The translations under genes were made by a program, and so were the position numbers. The notes below the pieces were generated by a model. It saw nothing but the letters and a program-made list of their open reading frames with translations. It did no database searches and was not told the DNA's origin. Positions 55,736 through 64,000 of a stretch of 64,000 nt of DNA are shown piece after piece. Positions within the stretch are counted from its first letter, which is position 1; each line of letters opens with the position of its first letter. The stretch is taken from positions 353,306 through 417,305 of the forward strand of contig JAGFNQ010000844.1 in NCBI GenBank assembly GCA_024364735.1, in the 5' to 3' direction. The stretch is from Boesenbergia rotunda (Eukaryota > Streptophyta > Magnoliopsida > Zingiberales > Zingiberaceae).

Positions 55736-56378
55736 CAGAGAATGATACATCGACTAGACACTCTAGCAGTTAAATAAACATCTAAAATTTAAATCATAAT
55801 TAAGACGCATTATAAGACATATTTTCTTCCGTGCTATAACAAACCTAAGAATGTTAACTATTTCATAGAAATAACATATTTTCTTCCGTGCTATAACAAA
55901 CCTAAGAATGTTAACTATTTCATAGAAATAACTGAGTACTTTTCGATTGATTTTGATTATCGATGTAAAACTCTTGTGGGATCGAATCCGTTATTTTAAA
56001 TAACTTAAATAATAATAGAATCAAAATTTAAATCTCAATATAAATAGATATTCTAAAGGGAATTTCTAACTGTGCAATAAATATTCTGGATGTGCTCGAG
56101 ATTAAATAGGAAGAAAGTGCATTTATATCTAGATAGTCGATTAAAACAAAGTTAAATAAATAATTACGAAACAGTTCAAGTATTTTATTTTCAAATCGAT
56201 TAATTTTAAAAATTACTTATGTATCTAATTCTATAAAATTTTCATTGACTACTCAGATGAATTAAAAAAACAATAATTTATCAAAAGGCGCATCCAAAAA
56301 TTTTATTTTCAAATCGATTAATTTTAAAAATTACTTATCTATCTAGTTCTATAAAATTTTCATTGACTACTCAGATGA
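55736..56378. other. AT-rich intergenic DNA with tandem duplications
   Basis: No gene seen. An exact 57-bp tandem duplication lies at 55817-55873 / 55874-55930. A 118-bp duplication starts at 56183 and runs into FB3. Confidence 0.7.
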
Positions 56379-56418
56379 ATTAAAAAAACAGCAATTTATC
56401 AAAGGGCGCATTCAAGAA
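56183..56418. repeat. 118-bp tandem duplication spanning the left end of FB3
   Basis: Two copies begin with TTTTATTTTCAAATCGATTA (56183 and 56301). Each ends with a foldback terminus (ATTTATCAAAAGGCGCATCC and, in the second, ATTTATCAAAGGGCGCATTC). Only the second continues into FB3. Confidence 0.85.
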
Positions 56419-58904
56419 TTGATATTTATCAAAAGGCGTACTATATTTTCATTTTCACCAAAGGACGCGCTCATTTTAGTGAACTTCCTCTTATACCCCT
56501 CCTGCTATGTATTGCCTTTCTCTTTCTCTCTCAGTAACAAATTCCGAGACGTCTGCACATATTTTTTCAGACTTTTATTTTAAAATAATATATTATGGAA
56601 ATGACACTAAAGTAAAAAACGTAAGGTAAAATCAAAAAAATATTTCAGTTAAAAAATATCTCATCTAACTTACTTAAAAATACAAATAAATGATTTTTAT
56701 ATTTGATTAATAGAAATTAATATATCAAATAATATTTAATAAACATATTAATGTAAAAAAATTGAAAAAAAGAGCGTGGCCTTGAAATTAATAGATTTCA
56801 AGCCCACACTGGGCCTGAAATCAACAGATTTCAGGCCCACGTTGGGCCTGAAATATTTTATTTCAGGCCTACGCTGGGCCTGAAATAAAAAATTTCAAGC
56901 TCACGCTTGACCTGAAATAAAAATTTTTTATTTCAGGCCCACGTTGGGATTGAAATTTTTTTCTATTTTAAAAATATATTAATATATAAAAAAACCTATC
57001 AAAACACTTAATTTCATAATAAAAAGCAGGGTCTGAAGTTACGCTAGGAGGGCCTAAACATAGATGTGTTCAGGCCCTCCAGGCCTAAGGAATGTTCAGG
57101 CCCTCCGTGGGCCTGAACACAATCTTGGATAAATATTAGTAAATTAAATAAAAATATCAATAGTTCTAATTAGAATTGAGCTAGGAGATAGTATTTTTGG
57201 TGTCCAAACTTTTAATGATTATAAATTATGTTGCAATAGGAGATTTTTAGGTCTATCAGTGAGTTTTTACCAAAACTCACTGATGGACTTAGGATATTTG
57301 GATTTCTCAAAATCCAATATCAATAGTTAGAGTTGAGCTAGGAGATGGTATTTTTGGTGTCCTAACTTCTAATGATTATAAATTATGTTGTAATGGGAGA
57401 TTTTTAGGTCTATTAGTGAGTTTTCACCAAAACCCACTGATGGACCTAGGATATAATTTTCACCAAAACCCACTGATGGACCTAGGATATTTGGATTTCT
57501 CAAAATCCAATATTAATAGTTAGAGTTGAGCTAGGAGATAGTATTTTTGGTGTCCAAACTTTAATGATTATGAATTATGTTGCAATAGGAGTTTTCTAGG
57601 ATTAATCAGTGGGTTTTCGGTGAAAACTCACTGATGGACCTAGAATATTTGGATTTCTCAAAATCCAATATCAATAGTTAGAGTTGAGCTAGGAGATGGT
57701 ATTTTTGGTGTCTAAACTTCTAATGATTATAAATTATGTTGCAATGGAAGATTTTTAGGTCTATCAGTGAGTTTTCACCAAAACCCACTGATGGACCTAG
57801 GATATTTGGATTTCTCAAAATCCAATATCAATAGTTAGAGTTGAGCTAGGAGATGGTATTTTTGGTGTCCAAACTTCTAATGATTATGAATTATGTTCCA
57901 ATAGGAGTTTTCTAGGATGAATCAGTGAGTTTTGGTGAAAACTCACTGATAAACCTAAAAATCTCCCATTACAACATAATTTATAATCATTAGAAGTTTG
58001 GACACCAAAAATACCATCTCCTAGCTCAACTCTAACTATTGATATTGGATTTTGAGAAATCCAAATATCCTAAGTCCATTAGTGGGTTTTGGTGAAAACT
58101 CACTGATAGACCTAAAAATCTCCGATTGCAACATAATTTATAATCATTAGATGTTTGGACACCAAAAATACCATCTCCTAGCTCAACTCTAACTAGAACT
58201 ATTGATATTTTTATTTAATTTACTTATATTTATCCAAGATTGTGTTCAGGCCCACGGAGGGCCTGAACATTCCTTAGGCCTGGAGGGCCTGAACACATCT
58301 ATGTTCAGGCCCTCGTAGCGTGACTTCAAATCCTGCTTTTTAATATGAAATTAAGTATTTTGATAGGTTTTTTTATATATTAATATATTTTTAAAATAGA
58401 AAAAAATTGAATCCACGTCGGGCCTGAATCAAAAGATTTCAGGCCCACGCTAAGCCTGAAATAAAATATTTCAGGCCCAGCATGGACCTGAAATCAATAG
58501 ATTTTAGGCCCATGTTCTTTTTTTTCAAATTTTTTTTACATTAATATATTTATTAAATATTATTTAATATATTAATTTCTATTAATTAAATATAAAAATC
58601 ATTTATTTATATTTTTAAATAAGTTAGATGAGATATTTTTTAACTAAAATATTTTTTCGATTTTACCTAACGTTTTTTAGTTTAGCGCCGATTCCATAAT
58701 ATATTATTTTAAGATAAAAGTCCGAAAAAGCATGTGCAGACGTCTCGGAATTTGCTACTTTGAGAGAAAGAGAAAGGCAGTACATAGCAGGAGGGGGAAT
58801 AAGAGGAAGTTCACTAAAATGAGTGCGCCCTTTGATGAAAATAAAATCATGATACGCATTTTAGTAAATATTAATTCTTGGATGCGTTCTTTGGTAAATT
58901 GTCG
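56389..58904. mobile_element. FB3: foldback element
   Basis: Ends CAGCAATTTATCAAAGGGCG on the left and the inverse of CGACAATTTACCAAAGAACG on the right, then matching purine blocks (GAGAGAAAGAGAAAG) and GGGCCTGAAAT palindromes (56810-56950; 58260-58510). The interior has about 160-bp units bounded by palindromes with TCAGTGAGTTTT arms. Forward units lie at about 57240-57900, inverted ones at about 57960-58200. Flanking ATTAAAAAA at 56379-56387 and 58905-58913 gives a 9-10-bp target duplication in low-complexity DNA. It is related to FB1 and FB2 mainly at ends and palindromes. Confidence 0.8.
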
Positions 58905-58913
58905 ATTAAAAAA

Positions 58914-59530
58914 TTCTCACGAAAACTAATCTAAATGGCCAAAATCTTTATGTCCATTTCTTACTAAAGATTTTTTTTTATAATACGATATAGTTGAATG
59001 GTAAATTTGGATTGCCAAAATAAAAAATAAATTTTCATAAAAAATTATAAATAATTTAATATGAAAATAATTATAAAAAATATAATTTAGTAGGAAAATA
59101 AATAAGAAAAATATATTTAAATTTAAATATTTTTAATAATGATAATAAAAAATTTATAACGAATTTATATATTTTTATAAGTTACAAAATTAATTTAATA
59201 TGAAAATACATAAGAAAAAATATAATTTAATATGAAAATAAATAGAAAAAATATAATTTAATGTGAAAATAAATAAAAAAGAATAAAATTAGAAAAATAT
59301 ATTAAATTAAATTTTTTTAATTATTTTTATTTTTTTATTATTATTAGTGAGTTTCGAACTATTTAGCCGTATCCATAATTAAAATTTAAATTTAGATCTT
59401 TTCATTATCTTACCGAAGAATCGAACCGTTACATTATTACGCGAAACACGAAAGGGCCCGCCTTCGATTTAGTAGTAAATAGCTACTAAAATTGTTTGTA
59501 TTTTGAAATGAGTATAACCGGGGTCAATGA
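58914..59530. other. AT-rich intergenic DNA upstream of host gene
   Basis: Repeats of AATTTAATATGAAAATAAATA type at 59040-59300, no coding frame. CATATAAAG at about 59532-59540 is a possible TATA box for the gene starting at 59890, but this is weak. Confidence 0.5.
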
Positions 59531-59889
59531 CCATATAAAGAAAACTAATTAACCATCAATAATCTGCTCCTCCACATGATTTCATTTATCCTGATCCAAC
59601 ACAATAGCAATAGCGCCTCTCCAATTCTTGGTTTGTCAAAATCTACGCAGCCACTTACTGCCAACCGAACTTGGCGGCTAAAACTCCCCTGGCGGAACAC
59701 GTTACGAGATTTATTTATCTCGCGGTTCGAGGTAACAACCGAAACCAAGTCCACCCTCCCATTAACGTTTGGGCATTGCGTTCGAGGGTTTCCCCTGTTC
59801 GGGCCTCGGGAAGCGGCGATGTCGTTGGCCTGAGCTGGGAAGCGACGGCAGCGCCGATTGACCAGCGATGGCAGCGTGGTGCCGAGGCG

Positions 59890-60750
59890 ATGAAGTGTAG
59901 TAGCCACTCGTACGAGGAGGGCGTCGGCGTCTGCCCTTCCTGCCTCCGCGAGCGCCTCCTCGCCCTAGTCGCCTCCCGGAGCGAGATCTCTGACACCCAT
60001 GCCCCCCGTTGCCGACGATCCGACGCTCCCCCACCTCCTCCGCCACTCGTCTTCCCCCGATCCGTCTCACCTTACGTCTCCCGCCGCAGATCTGTTGATT
60101 TCGGCGCCGCCTCCGACCACTCCCTCCGGCTTCAGCGTTTCTTCAACACCCCCCAGGTCGGCCGCGCCGTCGACGCTGCAGGTGGACACGGTGGGTTTGG
60201 GGAAGTCGGAGACGGGCGGAGGCGGGGGTTCTCTGTGTTGAGGACCCTTTTTGGGCGTCACAGGCGTGGGGAGGCGGATCCCGGTTTGGAGGGTTTGAAG
60301 GCTTCGGCATCGGGCTCTTGGTTCTCGTCGCTGACACGCTACCGCGAGAAGAAGAATAAAGGGGCGCAGCTCTCTTCCGCCGCGGAGGAGCAATCGCCAC
60401 GCGGCAGAGCACCGAGATCTGGCGGAGCAGGGGAAAGGGTGATATCTCCGGCTGTGGACGGGGACGACGATTACGATCCCCGTCCCCGCAGCGAAATGTG
60501 CAGGGAACACTGGCGGCGCCCGACTCCGATGCCGATGCGGGAATTCCTTGGGAGCAAACGGCAACCCCGTAGCTTCAGCTCCGTCTCGGGTTTCTCCGTC
60601 TGTCTGAGCCCACTGGTGGGATTTTCTCCCCATTCGAGGAGAAGGCAGGCAGCTGACAAGGGGACAGCCGGCGATCTCCGGACCACCGCCGGCTCTGTCC
60701 ACTATCAGAACCGGGCGGTCGGTAACGCCACCCTCGGGCGAAACAGATAG
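59890..60750 (+). CDS. Plant-specific uncharacterised protein with N-terminal Cys/His motif
   Basis: 286 residues in a single open exon. The N-terminus MKCSSHSYEEGVGVCPSCL has C3, H6, C15 and C18, a possible zinc site. The CPSCLRERLLAL part resembles the N-terminus of OCTOPUS-like (DUF740) proteins and of a family of uncharacterised plant proteins. Next comes a proline run (about residues 46-54) with the conserved-looking PRSVSPYVSRRRS, then FFNTPQVG, a basic region, SWFSSL and a C-terminal FSVCLSPLVGFSPHSRRR. There is no signal peptide or membrane segment. The ATG at 59890 is preferred because family members begin at MKC, although the frame is open upstream to 59671. GC content is far above its surroundings. 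It is the only intact-looking host gene here; function unknown. Confidence 0.82.
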   Translation: MKCSSHSYEEGVGVCPSCLRERLLALVASRSEISDTHAPRCRRSDAPPPPPPLVFPRSVSPYVSRRRSVDFGAASDHSLRLQRFFNTPQVGRAVDAAGGHGGFGEVGDGRRRGFSVLRTLFGRHRRGEADPGLEGLKASASGSWFSSLTRYREKKNKGAQLSSAAEEQSPRGRAPRSGGAGERVISPAVDGDDDYDPRPRSEMCREHWRRPTPMPMREFLGSKRQPRSFSSVSGFSVCLSPLVGFSPHSRRRQAADKGTAGDLRTTAGSVHYQNRAVGNATLGRNR

Positions 60751-60880
60751 GAAGCTAGGCAGTTTCAAATGACGATTTTGCTCCCACGTTATCTCTCATA
60801 TCTGCAACCCTTGCTCCTGTTTATTTTTTCCTTCTATTTTAGAGTAATGAAAGTTGAGTGAATTCAATAGGCTATAGTGA

Positions 60881-61240
60881 GGGCGAGGAGATCTTTTATC
60901 CCACTTTTTGTCTTATCCCGTCTCTCTCACTCGCCGACAATGCTCGACGAGTCATCCTATCATCAATCGGACACCACTATCAGCCACCACTCCGAAAAAA
61001 ATTATATTTTGGGGGTCCGGTGAACCTGTCGAGATCGTCGTAATTGCGATCTCGTCGAATCCACCGTTGAATTCGACGAGATTGCAATTAGAATGATTCC
61101 GATTGGTCACCGTTCTTTTAGGATATCGTTTAACTCATGACGATGAAAAAAAATCATCAATGGTGTCCGATTAACTATCGGACGACTTCTCGACCATCGC
61201 TGACGAGTGTGGAATAGGCGGGACAAGGATCTTCTGGGTC
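60881..61240. mobile_element. Probable MITE with degenerate inverted repeats, 3' of host gene
   Basis: Sequence at about 60888-60975 (AGATCTTTTATCCC, CACTCGCCGAC, AATCGGACACCA) is mirrored at about 61160-61235 (TGGTGTCCGATT, TGACGAGTGTGG, CGGGACAAGGATCTTC). Roughly 90-bp inverted repeats surround about 180 bp. The target duplication is not resolved. It lies about 130 bp after the stop codon, so it may fall in the gene's 3' untranslated region. Confidence 0.55.
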
Positions 61241-62100
61241 AGAGGATTCCGTCTAATCTGGAGGGTAATTAGATTTGTAATATAATTAAGATTATATTAT
61301 TAAATTAATTATTTTATTTAATATAATTATAAAAGGATAATTAAATTTTGTAATTTTGATTATTTGGTCAACTATATATAATACGAATTACATTTGAAAG
61401 TCAATTATATTATAAATTTAATTATATTATCTTTAACCAAATTTAATTTTTGTTTTCTATTAAAAATCCATTTTTCATACATGAGCATATACAAAATTAT
61501 AAAGAATTTATGATGTCGAATGAAATAGTGATTATTTGGTAATTTAATTTTATAGTTAATATTCAAGGAAAACATAAAAAAATCGTCAATTGCAGAAAAT
61601 TATCTCTGGATATTTCTCTGGATTTAATTAAAAAATATAGTTTCAAAATAAGATCAAGTCATAAAATTAAGTAAATAAATATTTAAATAATCTTAAAATT
61701 CTGACAATATAAAAACAAAAATAATAATCTTAATATAAGGACTAAATTATTTAGAGATTTCAAAAATATTTTAAATCATAATTTATAGATCTAATACTCG
61801 AAAGCGATCGTTCGATCGACAAGAGAAAGACGAATTATCCCTGTAAAATATAAGGTTATTTTTTGTTCTTGCTCAACAAAGATGTCAGTTAATTTAAAAA
61901 GTAAAACATAATATATAAGAAACTATAACATAAATAAAAGAGCCACATAGATGTTTACTGGATTGCAATCAGGATGGTTGCTCATTTAAAACAAGTATAG
62001 CGCAAACTCTTGAATAACTCCTTCGGGTGAAGAAATCTTTTACACACTTTTAGAACTCAGAAAATAGAGAATGATTACAAGAAATTTATACATTGTTGAA
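61241..62100. other. AT-rich intergenic DNA
   Basis: No coding or repeat structure that I can support, apart from a small palindrome-rich GCGATCGTTCGATCG at about 61805-61820. Confidence 0.55.
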
Positions 62101-62223
62101 TGTTGGTGCAAGTTGCATCAATGATGTTCCTCTTGAAGTATTTTAATGTTTGACAATATACTTAAGTCAGTGATACACTAAATAGACAAAGGGGAGTAAT
62201 AGAGAAGTAACCTTAGCTGAAGA

Positions 62224-62475
62224 AAAGTCCTAGTTGATCTAGGCATCGAGACCCTAAGTCCCAGCGAAGGGCTGCTGGGCACCTAGCGAAGGGCTGCTAG
62301 GTATCGTAACCCTAAGACCTAGCGAAGGACTGCTAGGTACCTAGTGAAGGGCTGCTAGGCATAGAAGACCTAGCGAAGGATTGCTAGGCACCAGGTGAAG
62401 GACCGCTTGGTAACAAAGACCTAGCGAAGGGCTGCTAGGCACCTGGCGAAGGACTGAGGAAATGAAGTCTTGGTC
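62224..62475 (+). repeat. CCTAG/CTAGG hairpin array in LTR of element D
   Basis: About ten units of the form CCTAGCGAAGGGCTGCTAGG and variants, period near 20-30. Same unit type as at 9115-9360 in element B. Confidence 0.9.
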
Positions 62476-62810
62476 CAAGGGACTGAGTAACTTAGCTGAG
62501 CGATGACTAAGGACAGGAGTAGAGACGGGTCGGGGTTCGGGCGTCTTGAGATTCGGAGTAATCGGAGGCTAAGCAAAAGTCCACCCGAAGGACTGGGTGG
62601 CAACCATCTCTTGAAAGGAGTAGGTGAAGGGCGAGTTCTCAGGGATAGGAACTCGTGCCGGTTCGACCTAGGGTTTCGTGCAAATCCGAAGTCCGAACCA
62701 AGTCTTTAAGCCTAATATTATATGTATATATGCTTTGTGTTTGTGTATCTTGCAGGTAACAAGAACCGGAGACAAAGCAAGCAAAAAAACCCATTTGCAG
62801 GCTTTAAGGA

Positions 62811-63125
62811 GGGCGCCCCCATCAAGGAGGGCGCCCTCACCAACCAGGGTGCCCTGAACAGCCAGGGCGCCCTGAGCCAAAGGTAAAAACAGCAGTTAGG
62901 TGAAGCAGGCAAAACAGGTGTCAAGCAGGGCGCCCTGAGCGTCCGAGGCGCCCTGGTTCAAAGTTGTATTTGCAGTTTCAAACCCAAAACACAGATAAGC
63001 CATCATGAGGGCGCCCTGAGCGTCCGGGGCGCCCTGGTCAAAGGTTTTATCAGCTGCGGCGAGGTCGGCGCAAGGATAAAGTTTGACCGGGTTTATCGGG
63101 GCGCCCCCAGCGTCCAGGGCGCCCC
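62811..63125 (+). repeat. GGGCGCCC palindrome array in LTR of element D
   Basis: Repeated pairs of GGGCGCCC-type blocks separated by about 10-12 bases (for example with TGAGCGTCCG between). The last pair ends about 10 bases before the TATA box. Confidence 0.88.
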
Positions 63126-63133
63126 AAGGAGGC

Positions 63134-63143
63134 CTATATAAGG
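63134..63143 (+). promoter_or_regulatory. TATA box in LTR of element D
   Basis: CTATATAAGG directly after the palindrome array. It corresponds to CTATAAATAG at 9960 in element B. Confidence 0.7.
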
Positions 63144-63633
63144 GGCTTCGACCCCTCTGCTTCAGATACAATATTCCAGAGCGATTCTGATCATTCCGAC
63201 CGACGACAACGCGCTAGAAACAAGGCTCTACGACCGGGAGGCTCCAGGAGGAAGTGCGCGGCACTTCGGAGGCCCAGATCGGCCAAGTTTCAGATTTTTG
63301 TTCGGTTTGCTTTTAGTTATTCCGTATTTAACTTTCAAATTATTATTGCTTGTAATTGTACACTGTAAGACGGGTTTTCTCCGCCTCCGGAAATTCCGGA
63401 AAGGAGACCAATAGTGGACTCACGCCGAGTACATAGGCCTTGGACGTACTGACCCTGGGGGGTCGGGAACCAAGTAAATAATCCCGCTGTGTCCTTGTTT
63501 TATTCGTTCTGTTTGTTTTCCGCTGCTACTAACCCTGAGTCCAGAACGAACTAAAGTTTTCTACGAAGTTTCCGCGAATAATTTCCACAGTCGATATTCA
63601 CCCCCCCTGTATCGACGGCACCGGTCCTACAAT

Positions 63634-63646
63634 TGGTATCAGAGCC
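63634..63646 (+). promoter_or_regulatory. Primer-binding site of element D (initiator tRNA-Met type)
   Basis: TGGTATCAGAGCC two bases after the LTR, identical in core to the site of element A at 15270. Confidence 0.92.
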
Positions 63647-63740
63647 GAGCCGCTCTTCACCGGACTAACCGTCGACGGAGCAACGACGCCAGGAGTTGAG
63701 GGGGAGCCCAGGGGTGAATCAGGTACTTTTTAATTTTAAA

Positions 63741-64000
63741 ATGTCCAATTTTAAATTCCATATTATCTGTTTCACGTGCAGGGAGAGAGGGCATTACAAA
63801 AATCAGTGCCCTACTCATAAGAATCGTTCGTCACCGGCGGCAAAGAAGATACCAGCGCCAGGAGTCCGGAAAAACAAGGATCACGTGCAATGCTTCAAGT
63901 GCGAGAAATACGGACATTACAAAAACAAGTGTCCGACAAAGGTACATAAGATTTACGTTCCAAAAGTTTTACAATTTCCTGCACTGTCTTTAGATAATTC
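63741..64000 (+). CDS. Short Gag-like frame with two zinc knuckles, partial
   Basis: The first ATG after the primer-binding site opens a frame that runs off the window. Only nine residues precede the first zinc knuckle CFTCRERGHYKNQC. The second, CFKCEKYGHYKNKC, follows about 32 residues later. Both fit C-x2-C-x4-H-x4-C and would bind RNA. A normal copia Gag has some 200-300 residues of capsid domain before this point (compare element A, where the knuckle is at about 309). The capsid part is therefore missing: either a deletion, or a non-autonomous element, or an exon of a longer structure. Confidence 0.75.
   Translation, partial: MSNFKFHIICFTCRERGHYKNQCPTHKNRSSPAAKKIPAPGVRKNKDHVQCFKCEKYGHYKNKCPTKVHKIYVPKVLQFPALSLDN

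Larger units (their letters stand above)
62101..63631 (+). repeat. 5' LTR of element D
   Basis: TGTTGGTGCAAG to GGTCCTACA, 1.53 kb, followed by the primer-binding site. It contains CCTAG/CTAGG hairpins at about 62224-62475, GGGCGCCC palindromes at about 62811-63125, the TATA box CTATATAAGG at 63134 and a CACCCCCCCTG stretch near its end, as in element B. Confidence 0.9.
62101..64000 (+). mobile_element. Element D: Ty1/copia retrotransposon, 5' part
   Basis: 5' LTR (62101-63631), tRNA-Met-type primer-binding site and the start of a zinc-knuckle frame, cut by the window end. The LTR architecture is close to that of element B. The rest lies to the right. Confidence 0.85.

Noticed and set aside
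60067..60768. 233-codon minus-strand frame opposite the host gene
   Set aside because: Shadow of a GC-rich coding region. The plus frame has recognisable family motifs, the minus frame none.

Overview
This is a repeat-dominated stretch of a plant nuclear genome. The evidence is Ty1/copia SIRE-like and Ty3/gypsy Tat-like LTR retrotransposons, a plant L1-type LINE with a C-terminal RNase H domain, hAT and Mutator-like non-autonomous DNA transposons, a tRNA-derived SINE, and one plant-type host gene. The degree of nesting suggests a large genome. A monocot (possibly Zingiberales) is my guess from overall impression and cannot be proved from the sequence alone. The six-frame view is mostly decayed transposon reading frames.

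Left block (1-13039): a SIRE-like copia element (element 1, 3' part plus 3' LTR, 1-6239) sits inside a second copia element (element B, 6240-10377). Element B in turn interrupts a minus-strand copia protease fragment (10378-10556). Unclassified DNA follows, with a clean tRNA-derived SINE (12022-12267) flanked by a 16-bp target duplication.

Second block (13040-25569): a full-length but broken SIRE-like element (element A) with LTRs, primer-binding site, gag, pol, a degenerate accessory frame and a 359-N gap inside the 3' LTR. It has no target-site duplication. Elements 1 and A are nearly identical except in the accessory-ORF cassette, which is strongly diverged.

Third block (25570-39533): giant foldback elements (FB1 25570-29222, FB2 31112-35858) made of short palindromes arranged inside long palindromes; a non-autonomous hAT (29283-30146, 8-bp TSD); exons of a decayed MCUR1/DUF1640 gene on the minus strand (30430-36021), whose intron received FB2 with a 9-bp TSD; and a 234-bp Mutator-type MITE (37120-37353).

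Fourth block (39534-55735): a Tat-lineage gypsy element (element C) with two LTRs, broken gag and integrase, no reverse transcriptase, a 117-bp tandem array and a minus-strand antisense gene with its own TATA box. Inside it lies a solo copia LTR (43746-51585), itself split by a 6.1-kb LINE (45130-51252) with a 15-bp TSD.

Right block (55736-64000): a third foldback element (FB3, about 56389-58904), the only intact-looking host gene (59890-60750), a probable MITE just downstream of it, and the 5' LTR and start of another copia element whose first frame begins almost directly with two zinc knuckles.

Two themes cut across the window. Several unrelated LTR families carry arrays of short hairpins in U3 upstream of the TATA box. 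The foldback family is built from roughly 160-bp units bounded by a 30-bp palindrome, at which unit orientation can flip.
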